Shown: positions 1 through 7,743, counted from the stretch's first letter. The stretch is 8,966 bases of DNA from CAZJOD01 sp964547525 (GCA_964547525.1 CAZJOD010000152.1:1-8966); one strand, 5' to 3'. The notes: a model not told the origin generated them from the sequence alone. Program-made: numbers and translations.

Positions 1-105
1 ATCAAATTTCTAAATAAAAATTATATTGCATATTAAATAAAATATATGTTATACTTCGATACAAAATAAAAAAAATTTAATTATATTCGATTTACTCTTA
101 AGAAA

Positions 106-176
106 TTTTGAAGCAATAGGAAGTATTTTCCGAATATAATAAAGATTAAACTTTTCTTATCTTATATGTAAGGGAG
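106..176 (+). promoter_or_regulatory. Leader of the OFA transporter: probable -10 box and ribosome binding site
   Basis: A perfect TATAAT lies at 135-140. No good -35 hexamer sits 16-18 bp upstream; TTGAAG at 108-113 is 21 bp away, which is too far for a standard sigma-A promoter. The GGGAG at 172-176, six bases before the ATG at 183, is a good ribosome binding site and fixes the start. The rest of 1-105 is AT-rich sequence in which I see no gene. Confidence 0.4.
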
Positions 177-182
177 ACAAAA

Positions 183-1412
183 ATGGATCATAAACAAAAC
201 CGAGTGATTCCCGTTATTGCAGCAATTGCAATACAACTATGTTTGGGAACGGCATATCTTTGGAGTATTTTTCAAAACGGAATTGCAAACAGTGTATTTT
301 CAGGTGACAATGCGGCGGCAGGATTGACTTTTTCTTTATTGCTTGCGACACTTACTTTAGGAAGTACTGCAGGTGGTAAACTGCAAGACAAATACGGACC
401 TCGCAATATAGTTATTTTAGGTGGGATTATTTTAGCAACGGGCTTTTTTAGTGCATCTTTCGTAAAACCTTCGGCTCCGTGGCTTTTATGGGTAACATAC
501 GGAATAATGGGTGGTGTAGGTATGGGCTTTACATATTCAACTACCATTGCTGTTGCTCAAAAATGGTTTCCTGACAAAAGAGGTTTTATTTCAGGTTTAA
601 TTGTGGCGGCGTTGGGTTTCGGAGGAGTTGTTTTCACACCGATAATCGAAGGTTTTATGAAAAAGTTCGGAGGACCCGGGGTAGGGGAGTTTAATACTTT
701 CAGAGTTTTAAGTTTCATTTTTATAATAGTTTGTACTGCATGCGGTTTATTTATAAAAAATCCGCCTAAGGATTTTTTGCCGAAAGGTTACACACCACCT
801 AAACCGACTGCGGCTAATGCCAATCATGACTACAGACCGGGTCAAGTATTAAAAATGCCCCAATTTTATTTACTGACATTTACGATGGCTCTTGCTTGCA
901 TGGGCGGACTTATGATGATAGGTTTTGCAAAACCTATAGCCATAGCTAAAAACATGGCTGAAACAGCTACTGTAGGTGTGTTGGTCATATCATTATTTAA
1001 TTCTTTCGGACGATTGTTTTGGGGAGGTGTCTCCGATAAGCTTGGCAGAAAAAATACCATTTTAGTGTTATTAACCGGTACAGCGGTTTTGTCATTGTTG
1101 GTGAATATGGCTACATCATATTTGATATATGTACTTATCGGGTTTATAGGATTTTTCTATGGTGGTTTGTTAAGTACATTTCCGGCTTTTACTGCAGATT
1201 TGTTCGGAAGCAAATATATGGCTACAAATTACGGAATGGTACTAACCGGATTCGGTTTGGGTGCGGTTATATCTTCGTATGTTGCCGGATACTTTAAAAA
1301 TATTGCGGCTGCGGATATCAATCTTATGTTTCCTGCGTTTGTTATAGCTTCAATAGCGGCTGCGATAGGAATACCATTAATACTAACAGTGAAAAAACCG
1401 ACAAAAATATAA
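183..1412 (+). CDS. OFA family MFS transporter (oxalate/formate antiporter-like)
   Basis: Twelve-helix major facilitator protein of 409 residues, the usual length for the oxalate:formate antiporter (OFA) family, acting in the cytoplasmic membrane. The MFS loop motif appears twice: GGKLQDKYGPR near residues 64-74 and GGVSDKLGRKN in the second half. The block QKWFPDKRGFISGL near residues 126-139 is a hallmark of OFA proteins. Substrate is uncertain. OxlT of Oxalobacter needs a lysine in helix 11; the corresponding stretch here, NYGMVLTGFGLGA, has no lysine, so oxalate is unlikely and a different small carboxylate is more plausible (inference). ATG start with GGGAG six bases upstream. Single-gene unit, followed by a terminator at 1472-1508 and convergent with the c-di-GMP gene. 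Confidence 0.93.
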   Translation: MDHKQNRVIPVIAAIAIQLCLGTAYLWSIFQNGIANSVFSGDNAAAGLTFSLLLATLTLGSTAGGKLQDKYGPRNIVILGGIILATGFFSASFVKPSAPWLLWVTYGIMGGVGMGFTYSTTIAVAQKWFPDKRGFISGLIVAALGFGGVVFTPIIEGFMKKFGGPGVGEFNTFRVLSFIFIIVCTACGLFIKNPPKDFLPKGYTPPKPTAANANHDYRPGQVLKMPQFYLLTFTMALACMGGLMMIGFAKPIAIAKNMAETATVGVLVISLFNSFGRLFWGGVSDKLGRKNTILVLLTGTAVLSLLVNMATSYLIYVLIGFIGFFYGGLLSTFPAFTADLFGSKYMATNYGMVLTGFGLGAVISSYVAGYFKNIAAADINLMFPAFVIASIAAAIGIPLILTVKKPTKI

Positions 1413-1471
1413 AGTATAAAAATGCAGATTTTTTATATCTATATCGTTTATAAATATAAGTTAAAGAATAT

Positions 1472-1508
1472 AAAAACGGATACTGAAAACGAGGTTATCC
1501 GTTTTTTT
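1472..1508 (+). terminator. Rho-independent terminator of the OFA transporter, probably bidirectional
   Basis: Perfect 11-bp inverted repeat (AAAAACGGATA at 1472-1482 and TATCCGTTTTT at 1496-1506), 13-base loop, then a T run to 1508. Read on the minus strand the stem is also followed by five T, so it may stop transcripts of the convergent gene ending at 1650 as well. Confidence 0.85.
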
Positions 1509-1547
1509 ATGCTTATAGTCTTTACTGTTGTTACATATATACAGTTA

Positions 1548-1631
1548 TGATTCTACTGAAAAATTTTATTTTGTTGCAATAAGCGAGTACACTCAGGGTT
1601 AACAATAAATGAGTTATAGCAGTGAAAATCA
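1548..1631. repeat. MITE-like element, copy A (84 bp)
   Basis: The left end TGATTCTACTG and the right end, read inward on the minus strand as TGATTTTCACTGC, form an imperfect terminal inverted repeat also found at the three other loci in this window. It has no coding capacity. The flanking tetramers are GTTA (left) and CTTA (right), three of four identical, which would fit a decayed 4-bp target duplication. It lies between the terminator of the transporter and the end of the convergent gene at 1650. The left part TTTTATTTTGTTGCAATA resembles the miniature copy at 6509-6549. Confidence 0.7.
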
Positions 1632-1649
1632 CTTACAAATTTCAACCGG

Positions 1650-4330
1650 TTAAATAATCTCTAAAAAAGCATCAACCACCTGAGGATCAAATTGAGTGCC
1701 GGAGTTTTTAACCAATTCGGCTAATGCTTTATCCGCCGGCATGGCTTTACGATAGGATCTGTCGTTGGTCATAGCGTCGAAGGCGTCCACAACCGCTAAA
1801 ATTCGACATAAAATTGGTATGTCATTGCCTTTAAGACCCGCAGGATATCCTTTGCCGTCCCAACGCTCATGATGGAAAAGAATATACTCGGCTACACTTG
1901 CAAGCTCCGGTGTGTTTTGTGCGATTCGATATCCCACTTCTGTGTGTTTTTGCATTTCTCGCCATTCGTCGGATGTCAATGGACCGGGTTTATTTAAGAT
2001 GCCATCATCTATAACCACTTTACCCATATCGTGAAGCATTGCAAAAAGTCCCATCTCATCCGTTTCCTTAGCAGATAAATTAAATTTTTTACAAAGTGCC
2101 AGACTGTATTTTTTTAATCGTTCGGCATGCTCTTCGGTTTCAACACTTTTTTCGAATAAGGTGGTAAGCATTGTATTAATTATATTGTTGCGATAACTGC
2201 CTCCTTCCAGCAGTTTACATCGATACATGGCTTCTTCGGCTTCTTTAATTAAATTACTTATGCCGCCTGATACATTGCTTTTAACAGCATAGCCCAATGA
2301 TATGCTTACCTGTTCTTGATAGGAGCATTCTTTTGAGCATTCTTCTTTTATCTTTTCAATAATTTTTTCGGCCCTTGTCCCGGTATCTTTACATACAATT
2401 ATTAAAAATTCGTCCCCACCCCAGCGAGCGACTATATCATGAGGCTGACAGCTTGCTTTTATGACATTAGCGGCTTTTATAAGGCGGTTATCTCCTTCTT
2501 CGTGCCCGAATACATCATTAATAAGTTTTAATCCGTTAAGATCACCCATAATAATCGAAAAATCCGGTTTATTTTCCATACAGATTAATCTTAACTGTTC
2601 CTCTGCAAATCTTCTATTATATAGTTTGGTAAGAGTGTCATGATAACTTAAATAAGTAATTTTGGCTTGTTGGTCTTTTTCATTGGTTACATCACGAAAT
2701 ACCATAACAACACCAAAAACTTCTCCGTTTGCATTAATTATAGGGGCGGCGCTATCGGCGATGGGGATGCGCTTACCTTTTTTATTAATTAGTGAAGTAT
2801 GATTTGCAAGTCCTATTATTCTGCCTGTTTGTAATACTTTTGAGATAGGATTTTCAGAGTCTTTGCCGGTTATATCGTCTTTTAGCTTAAAAACTTCAGA
2901 AAATTCCTTACCTACGGCTTCAACACCAAAACCTGTCAATTCTTCTGCAATTTTATTCATTGATGTTATTATGCCGTTACAATCGGTAGTAACCAATCCN
3001 NNNNNNNNNNNNNNNNNNNNNNNNNNNNNNNNNNNNNNNNNNNNNNNNNNNNNNNNNNNNNNNNNNNNNNNNNNNNNNNNNNNNNNNNNNNNNNNNNNNC
3101 TGCAATTTTATTCATTGATGTTATTATGCCGTTACAATCGGTAGTAACCAATCCGTCACCTATGGAAAGAATGGTAGTTTTAAAAAGCTCTCTTTCTTTA
3201 TATCTTTCTTCATCGCTTACATCGATTATAATTGAAAATAACACTTTTTGGTTGTTATACTCTATAGGGCAGGAATAAACATCAACTTGTCTTATTTCGC
3301 CGTTTTTTAAACGATGAGGATGATGAAAGTATCTTTGTTTTTCTTTTAGAACTAACATTCTACGTCTTGTGACTTCCTCTTTTGGTAAAACATTAATATC
3401 TTGTATATACATATTTACAAGTTCATTTTTGGTATACCCGTAAAACGACAATGCGGCAGGATTAACATCAATGATTCTTCCACTATAGGGTTCAATTAGG
3501 ATCATTACAGCTGAGTGCCCGTAAAACATGGCTTTTAGACGCTCATATAAAACTTTTCGCTCTTCCTCAAGAGTTTTTTGCTTTAAAATATCTTTACTTG
3601 AACCTATAATATATTTAATTTCTCCGTTTTCGAATATAGGTGTAAGACTTGTAAGCCAGACTGTCCTTCCTATAGGCAGATCAATCTCTTCTTCGTATGA
3701 AACGGTTTTGCCCTCATTGACACACATTTGATAGTTACTCTCGATGATTCGACCTATTTTAACACCTGCAAGTTCTACAGGTGTTTTATTCTTAATATAC
3801 TCCAAGCTGATACCGGTCAACTTCTGATGGGATGTATTACTTTTAATGTATTTGAATTCGCCGTCTTTAACTTGGACTAAGAACATGGCATCTTGTGTGC
3901 TGTTAAACATGATAGATACGTTTTCCGACAAATAATCGACCACCGGTTTAGTTTGAGTGGCTTCCTCCGCAACATCATAGTCGGTTATATCTTGAAATAT
4001 AGTTGTGAAGTATCCTTGCTCCGGTGAAAAAACAGATATTTTATATTTTTGTTTATCTATATGAATTGTAAATTCATATTTATCATCTTTTTTATCAAGC
4101 TTCCCGTATAGATCGTTCCAGTTGATAATATGACCGTGTATACCGCATTCTACTTCAGATACGGACATATCCGTTATATTCTTTATTTTCAAACCGGTCA
4201 TTTTTTCAAATTCTTTATTAGCTTCTTTAAATATGTAATCCGTATGATTTATGTAATTGTCAGACCGAGCCATATGGCAGACAAAGCCAAATGGTGCTTT
4301 ATCCAGTAGTTCTCTTAATATTTGCGTCAC
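1650..4330 (-). CDS. PAS-PAS-PAS-PAS-GGDEF-HD-GYP c-di-GMP signalling protein (interrupted by assembly gap)
   Basis: As written the frame is broken by 100 N at 3000-3099, giving pieces 3100-4330 and 1650-2999. The 55 bp on each side of the gap are identical; collapsing them (joining 3155 to 2999) gives one continuous frame of 841 residues. Predicted order: four PAS-type sensor domains (about 5-120, 135-252, 262-376, 380-503), a diguanylate cyclase domain (about 509-658) with intact GGDEF at 586-590 and the DLNGLKLIND..GH..GD nucleotide/metal region, then an HD-GYP phosphodiesterase domain (about 668-841) with HDMGK (H715, D716), HHE (768-770) and DGKGYP (773-778). Both enzyme halves look intact. 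The inhibitory RxxD site before GGDEF reads QPHD, so product inhibition may be weak. No membrane segment is evident, so it is probably a cytoplasmic sensor that makes or degrades c-di-GMP. The start is GTG at 4328-4330, with AGGAG at 4341-4345 (on the minus strand) as ribosome binding site. Confidence 0.92.
2945..3154. other. Assembly gap (100 N, 3000-3099) flanked by an identical 55-bp overlap
   Basis: Bases 2945-2999 and 3100-3154 are identical over all 55 positions, both starting CTGCAATTTTATTC and ending AACCAATCC. An overlap of exactly 55 bp is what two contigs sharing one k-mer of 55 would show, and 100 N is a conventional placeholder. Gap plus one copy is 155 bases, not a multiple of three, so the gap creates an artificial frameshift. 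Removing it restores a normal PAS domain. Confidence 0.93.
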
Positions 4331-4340
4331 CTTTACGTTT

Positions 4341-4407
4341 CTCCTGTTTTTTACACTGTCTCTATATGTTTTCGAAATACCGTTTGTTAATATAAAATTA
4401 TATCATA
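4341..4407 (-). promoter_or_regulatory. Extended -10 promoter and ribosome binding site of the c-di-GMP gene
   Basis: On the minus strand TATGATATAAT (4407 down to 4397) is an extended -10 element: TRTG, one base, perfect TATAAT. No convincing -35 is present, which is tolerated for extended -10 promoters. It would start transcription near 4390, leaving a leader of about 60 bases that contains AGGAG ten bases before the GTG at 4330. Confidence 0.55.
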
Positions 4408-4465
4408 CAATGTCTGAGAGGAATAAAAAATTTAAATAATTAAAAAATTTTTATATTATTATAGA

Positions 4466-4563
4466 TGATTTCACTGCAATAACTCACTTGATGTGAGCTG
4501 CAGTGTACCGATACCGCTTTATCATTGAAAATACCTTCACCAACAAGCTATGCAGTAGAATCA
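4466..4563. repeat. MITE-like element, copy B (98 bp) with TAGA direct repeats
   Basis: One end is TGATTTCACTGCAATAACTC (from 4466). The other, read inward on the minus strand, is TGATTCTACTGCATAGC (from 4563). Perfect 4-bp direct repeats TAGA flank it at 4462-4465 and 4564-4567. Inside, ACTGCA (4473-4478) with TGCAGT (4499-4504) and CTCAC (4483-4487) with GTGAG (4493-4497) can fold into a hairpin. The inner block CCGCTTTATCATTGAAAATA matches CCGCTTTAACATTGAAAATA of copy D. No open reading frame. It separates the divergent promoters of the genes starting at 4330 and 4734. Confidence 0.8.
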
Positions 4564-4616
4564 TAGATTTAATTTATTTTTTACATTGTAACAAATTAAA
4601 GATTTGAAGATAACAT

Positions 4617-4645
4617 TTGTTCAAAAGATTAATATATATTATAAT
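4617..4645 (+). promoter_or_regulatory. Probable sigma-A promoter of the cysteine peptidase-like gene
   Basis: TTGTTC at 4617-4622 and a perfect TATAAT at 4640-4645 are separated by 17 bp. The predicted start near 4652 leaves a leader of about 80 bases before the GTG at 4734. The rest of the 400-base gap between the two divergent genes is MITE-like copy B and AT-rich sequence. Confidence 0.55.
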
Positions 4646-4733
4646 AGCATGATAAAAGAGATATTTCTTTTTAATGATGTGTAAGAGTGCAAGTTATGTT
4701 TTACTCATTTAATCTATAAGAAGGGGATGTTAA

Positions 4734-5372
4734 GTGAAAAATAAAGTTTTGTCGTTAAAGAACCCAAAGTATCTACATATTATTGATCACACGGGAAAAA
4801 CGTCATTCGGGTGTAATCAGGAATGGTATGGAACAGATTGGCAGCGTTTGTCCGGTTGTGGCCCAAGCGTTGTATCAAACATTATTTTATACATGATAAA
4901 ATCGGAGCGATTAAATCTTGTGTACGATATTAATCATCAAGCCGGTTGTGTAAAACTAATGGAAGCTGTGTGGGAACATGTTACACCTACAAAAAGAGGA
5001 ATATACGCAACTTCGCTACTTGTTAACGGGTTTGGTGATTTTGCCGATAAAAACGGATGCCTTTGGGAGTATTACAGTATTGATATACCTGAAGCTGTTA
5101 GTCAACGACCTGATTTAAGTGATGTTGTCGAATTTATTGGCAAAGCACTAAAAAATGATTGTCCGGTTGCTTTTCTAAATTTATCAAATGGTGATATCGA
5201 TAAACTTGACCGATGGCATTGGGTTACGGTTATATCTATTGAGAAAAAAGAAGATGAAAAAATAATTCTTAACATTTATGACGGGTCAAAATCGTTTGAA
5301 ATAGATTTAAGAAGATGGTATCAAACTACAACCTTAGGAGGTGGGTTTGCTTATTTTGACTTTGTAGTTTAA
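4734..5372 (+). CDS. Papain-fold, C39-like cysteine peptidase family protein
   Basis: 212-residue protein with no signal peptide or membrane segment, hence probably cytoplasmic. The arrangement looks like a papain/C39-type peptidase: RLSGCGPSVVSNI with candidate nucleophile C42, DRWHWVTVIS with candidate H162, and IYDG with candidate D183; Q29 or Q37 could supply the oxyanion-hole glutamine. The GCGP...HWV...YDG spacing is what C39-like families show, but no propeptide, ABC transporter or substrate peptide is encoded beside it, so it is not a typical bacteriocin-maturation C39 protease. The substrate is unknown and activity is inferred from motifs only. The GTG start is preceded by AAGGGG at 4721-4726, seven bases away. 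An ATG at 4727 is in another frame and meets a stop after five codons. The gene converges on the DUF4363 gene with only 16 bp between stops and no visible terminator. Confidence 0.72.
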   Translation: MKNKVLSLKNPKYLHIIDHTGKTSFGCNQEWYGTDWQRLSGCGPSVVSNIILYMIKSERLNLVYDINHQAGCVKLMEAVWEHVTPTKRGIYATSLLVNGFGDFADKNGCLWEYYSIDIPEAVSQRPDLSDVVEFIGKALKNDCPVAFLNLSNGDIDKLDRWHWVTVISIEKKEDEKIILNIYDGSKSFEIDLRRWYQTTTLGGGFAYFDFVV

Positions 5373-5388
5373 CCCAAAAAATATAGAA

Positions 5389-5748
5389 TTACATTTGACC
5401 TATGCTTTCCCATATATTTCGCATTGAAAATATTGTAGCCAAAGCGTTTGATTTGTCCTGAACTTCAATATACGCTTTTAACACAGAAATACGGTCTTCC
5501 ATTTCATTAATGTAGTCATGATCTATATCGATTTGTAATACGGGTTTTATACGTTTCCATGCTTTTTCAACGGTTGTAAGGCTCTCAAGCGACTGCTGCC
5601 AATCTTCTTCGCGGATATGCTCCAGTGTATCGTACATATGCTTGGATAACAGCACACTCTTATCCAAAGGTTTTCTTAATACACCGCATGATGATCCGGT
5701 AATCGTTATAAATATAAGTAAAATAATTATTAGACTTTTTTTATTCAT
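5389..5748 (-). CDS. DUF4363 family protein, membrane-anchored
   Basis: 119 residues starting at MNKKSLIII. The frame is open 12 codons further upstream, to 5784, but the ATG at 5748 has a strong GGAGG at 5756-5760 seven bases before it, and the longer version would overlap the previous gene. Residues 5-20 are a hydrophobic export segment. The following SSCG could be a poor lipobox (no L/V/I at -3), so either a lipoprotein or a simple membrane anchor is possible. The rest is a helical domain with the DUF4363 pattern: EDWQQSLESLTTVEKAWKRI, a central IDHDYINEMEDRISVLKAYI and a closing DKSNALATIFSM. The function of DUF4363 is unknown. It is the second gene of an operon with the DUF421 gene (19 bp between stop and start), a pairing known from other Clostridia, which suggests the two act together at the membrane. 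Confidence 0.85.
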   Translation of the reverse strand: MNKKSLIIILLIFITITGSSCGVLRKPLDKSVLLSKHMYDTLEHIREEDWQQSLESLTTVEKAWKRIKPVLQIDIDHDYINEMEDRISVLKAYIEVQDKSNALATIFSMRNIWESIGQM

Positions 5749-5767
5749 AAAAAAACCTCCGTTGCGG

Positions 5768-6481
5768 TCAAGTTGTGGTGTCAATTATATAATAAGGTTG
5801 ATCACCTTTTAAGTCCACATAGAGCATGCCTGAAGTATCAAGCTGTGCCAAAGCGACGGTATTGATATTTGTAATATTACTTTTCTTTAATTGGCTGTAT
5901 AACCATGCTCTGGTAAGATGCAAGTCATTTAACGCATCAACCAGTAAAATACCGTCATCTACCAAGTTTGTGGGCAAACCTTGATATTGTACCGGTATGT
6001 TAAGGTCTCCGGGAGTGACAGGTTGTTTTTGCGCTTTTTTTTGTACACTCAGTTTCCCGTTTGATTCGAATAAGGCAAATTCAACATCAGCTACATTAAA
6101 AACTCCCTGAGATCTGAGCTCCGATATAAGGTCGTCGATGGTTATACGTATTTTTTTAAGGTGATTGTCTAATATTTTTCCGTTTTCAATAACAACTGTC
6201 GCTTCTCCTTCAACCAGTTTTCTGATAGATACGTTGTGAAGGCATAATAATGCTAATAAAAGAGGTAAAAGTATCCACATAGCCATTCCTACTAATGTGG
6301 CGAATGTGTTTTGATTAACTTGAACGGATAGTGTAGATGCGATTGAACCTATTGTAATTCCTACAACATAATCAAAAAACGTAAGCTCCGCTACCTGTTG
6401 CTTTCCCATAATTCTAACGAGAACAAGCAAAGCGATAAACGATATAAATGAACGAATCATAACAACAAAAATAATAGACAT
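5768..6481 (-). CDS. DUF421 (YetF-like) membrane protein
   Basis: 237 residues. The first 85 or so contain three hydrophobic segments (about 4-22, 38-55 and 62-82) and the family signature VRIMGKQQVAELTFFDYVVG between helices one and two. The C-terminal part carries the DUF421 soluble domain: VEGEATVVIENGKI, then IDDLISELRSQGVFNVADVEFALFESNG and KLSV. YetF-type proteins are integral membrane proteins; some in Bacillus spores affect germination, but the biochemical role is not established. The ATG at 6481 fits the usual family N-terminus (MxIIFxVxxRS) and has only a modest GGTGAG five bases upstream. First gene of an operon with the DUF4363 gene. Its leader carries the miniature MITE-like copy C, so its promoter may lie in or across that element. 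Confidence 0.92.
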   Translation of the reverse strand: MSIIFVVMIRSFISFIALLVLVRIMGKQQVAELTFFDYVVGITIGSIASTLSVQVNQNTFATLVGMAMWILLPLLLALLCLHNVSIRKLVEGEATVVIENGKILDNHLKKIRITIDDLISELRSQGVFNVADVEFALFESNGKLSVQKKAQKQPVTPGDLNIPVQYQGLPTNLVDDGILLVDALNDLHLTRAWLYSQLKKSNITNINTVALAQLDTSGMLYVDLKGDQPYYIIDTTT

Positions 6482-6508
6482 TTTTACTCACCAATAAAAA
6501 TAATTTTA

Positions 6509-6549
6509 AGATTCTACTGCACAAAATTTATTTTATTACAATGAAATCT
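6509..6549. repeat. Miniature MITE-like element, copy C1 (41 bp)
   Basis: Begins GATTCTACTGCAC and ends ACAATGAAATC, whose reverse complement GATTTCATTGT is the other family terminus with two changes. Both ends are therefore present with almost no interior; the outermost base of the TGAT terminus has changed on each side. TTTA occurs at 6505-6508 and 6549-6552 as a possible target repeat, although one copy overlaps the element's edge by a base. It lies 28 bp upstream of the DUF421 start. Confidence 0.55.
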
Positions 6550-6594
6550 TTATTTGTTTATCTTTAGCTGCATATTAAATTTTATGCAAAACTA

Positions 6595-6623
6595 TGATTG
6601 ATTTCACTGCAAAAACTCAATCA
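6595..6623. repeat. Solitary MITE-like terminus, copy C2
   Basis: TGATTTCACTGC from 6599, continuing AAAAACTCA, is the family's second terminus, pointing into the sequence to its right, but no matching TGATTCTACTGCA end follows before the gene at 6700. It is probably a remnant or solo end. TGATTGA (6595-6601) and TCAATCA (6617-6623) form a 7-bp inverted repeat around it. Confidence 0.5.
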
Positions 6624-6699
6624 AATGATATATCGGAATATAAAAATCGTATATGCAAACAATAAATAAGAGTAATTTTAAGAGGAGGTTAGGATTTTT

Positions 6700-6960
6700 A
6701 TGGATAAAACAATTGCCGTAGAAGAAAATCTTACGAGTATAGGTTATTATCTAATGGAAAAAGGATATAAAGTGGAAAGTATTAAATTTGGTAGCGAATT
6801 TGGTGCCGATATCAATAAATACGACGCACTGGTTGTTACCGGTATGAATAAAGACTTTTTAGGAATGCAGGATACTGTAACGAATGTACCTGTAATTGAT
6901 GCGAAAGGGTTGTCTAAAGAAGAAGTGTACGATAGACTGGAAATGGGTCTAAAACAATAA
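6700..6960 (+). CDS. YkuS family protein (UPF0180)
   Basis: 86 residues, matching the length and pattern of Bacillus YkuS. An N-terminal VEENLTSIGYYLMEKGYKV helix and strand is followed by YDALVVTGMNKDFLGMQDT (about 46-64), where YkuS has a similar CCVVTGLDSNMMGIQDT block, then VPVIDAKGLSKEEV (about 68-81), which matches VIDAKGLTADEI. The family is small, cytoplasmic and of unknown function. The ATG at 6700 has AGAGGAGG at 6681-6688 with a rather long spacing of 11 bases. Transcribed alone; the terminator at 6976-7003 follows 15 bases after the stop. Confidence 0.93.
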   Translation: MDKTIAVEENLTSIGYYLMEKGYKVESIKFGSEFGADINKYDALVVTGMNKDFLGMQDTVTNVPVIDAKGLSKEEVYDRLEMGLKQ

Positions 6961-6975
6961 AAGAAGATAAATTAT

Positions 6976-7003
6976 AACCGGACTTCAACGTCCGGTTTTT
7001 TTT
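6976..7003 (+). terminator. Rho-independent terminator of the ykuS-like gene, overlapping the convergent gene's 3' end
   Basis: Perfect 8-bp stem AACCGGAC (6976-6983) with GTCCGGTT (6990-6997), six-base loop TTCAAC, then a run of T to 7003. The TGA stop of the minus-strand gene (6985-6987) is inside the loop, so the last codons of that gene double as one arm of the hairpin. Confidence 0.92.
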
Positions 7004-7743
7004 ATGATATGGTATATCTTAAACAAATTATTTCTGATATATTCAAAAAAGGTGGATTTTGGGAGTAAACCTTCATTTCCTATAGCAATATAGCTGTATT
7101 GTACATTTTTTGGAGCTCCGTATCTACCACCACCATATAACCATATAGCACCAAGCCATATTTCTTGCAACGGGTAAAAGGTGTCTTCATATTTTGTTGT
7201 AAATAGCAATTTATTATTTACATATATATCAATTTTTTTGTTAGATAAATCAAAAAGAGTATGTACGTCATTCCATTTATTCCTTTTTAGTGTTTGATAA
7301 CTACTATACAAAGGTACTGCAAACAAATTATTCGAAACCCCTACCTGTTCGTTCAAATTGGTTATGACGGACATCGATCCTGTCGGATATATTAAAGTAC
7401 CTATATTGATAGCTTCACTGGTATAAGATGCAATATATACTCTTATATGAAATACAAAGGAATGAGGAGGGTTTTCTTCTAATGTAAGAGGTATAATTAA
7501 ATGTGGTGCTGCATATGTCTTAATTGCAAGTGTAACTACACCTTTATTAAGTGCATCTGCATCGGGTTCCCATGTAGCATCAAAATGCGTATACATATCT
7601 ATACCATTGTCAAAGTTTGTTGAAAAATATATTTCGGGTCTAGGACTGTTATGAATATACATAATCCATACCAATATTAAAATACAAATAAATAGCAATA
7701 AGACAAGTAAGATTTTGAAAACAGTTTTCTTAATAAATAACAT
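6985..7743 (-). CDS. Membrane-anchored protein with probable concanavalin A/LamG-like extracellular domain
   Basis: 252 residues. One hydrophobic helix at about 8-31, preceded by lysines (KK at 5-6, K at 10), anchors it with the rest outside. The outer part has the look of a jelly-roll/LamG-like fold: an opening IYFSTNFDNGIDMY, a central strand block PHSFVFHIRVYI, then KRNKWNDVHTLFDLSNKKID and IYVNNKLLFTT, which is the typical strand pair with an asparagine turn, and a closing VQYSYIAIGNEG. Such domains often bind or cleave sugars, but no catalytic residues can be assigned. The C-terminal tail is basic (KIYHIIKKTGR). ATG at 7743 with GGAG nine bases upstream. Upstream sequence includes the end of MITE-like copy D. 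Domain assignment is by pattern only. Confidence 0.68.
   Translation of the reverse strand: MLFIKKTVFKILLVLLLFICILILVWIMYIHNSPRPEIYFSTNFDNGIDMYTHFDATWEPDADALNKGVVTLAIKTYAAPHLIIPLTLEENPPHSFVFHIRVYIASYTSEAINIGTLIYPTGSMSVITNLNEQVGVSNNLFAVPLYSSYQTLKRNKWNDVHTLFDLSNKKIDIYVNNKLLFTTKYEDTFYPLQEIWLGAIWLYGGGRYGAPKNVQYSYIAIGNEGLLPKSTFFEYIRNNLFKIYHIIKKTGR

Noticed and set aside
272..547. 91-residue minus-strand open frame inside the transporter gene (similarly 866-1060).
   Set aside because: Antisense shadow of a well supported transporter, with no ribosome binding site or recognisable domain.
2863..3144. Plus-strand open frame running through the N gap.
   Set aside because: It depends on the unknown bases, lies antisense to a clear PAS domain and repeats its own sequence because of the duplicated 55 bp.
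2945..3154. Genuine 55-bp direct repeat flanking an insertion.
   Set aside because: The joined protein is a normal uninterrupted PAS domain, and 55 bp with 100 N matches assembler behaviour.
4257..4439. 60-residue plus-strand open frame overlapping the start of the c-di-GMP gene (similarly 3528-3731 and 2461-2643).
   Set aside because: Antisense to coding sequence and to the gene's promoter; low-complexity hydrophobic translation without family resemblance.
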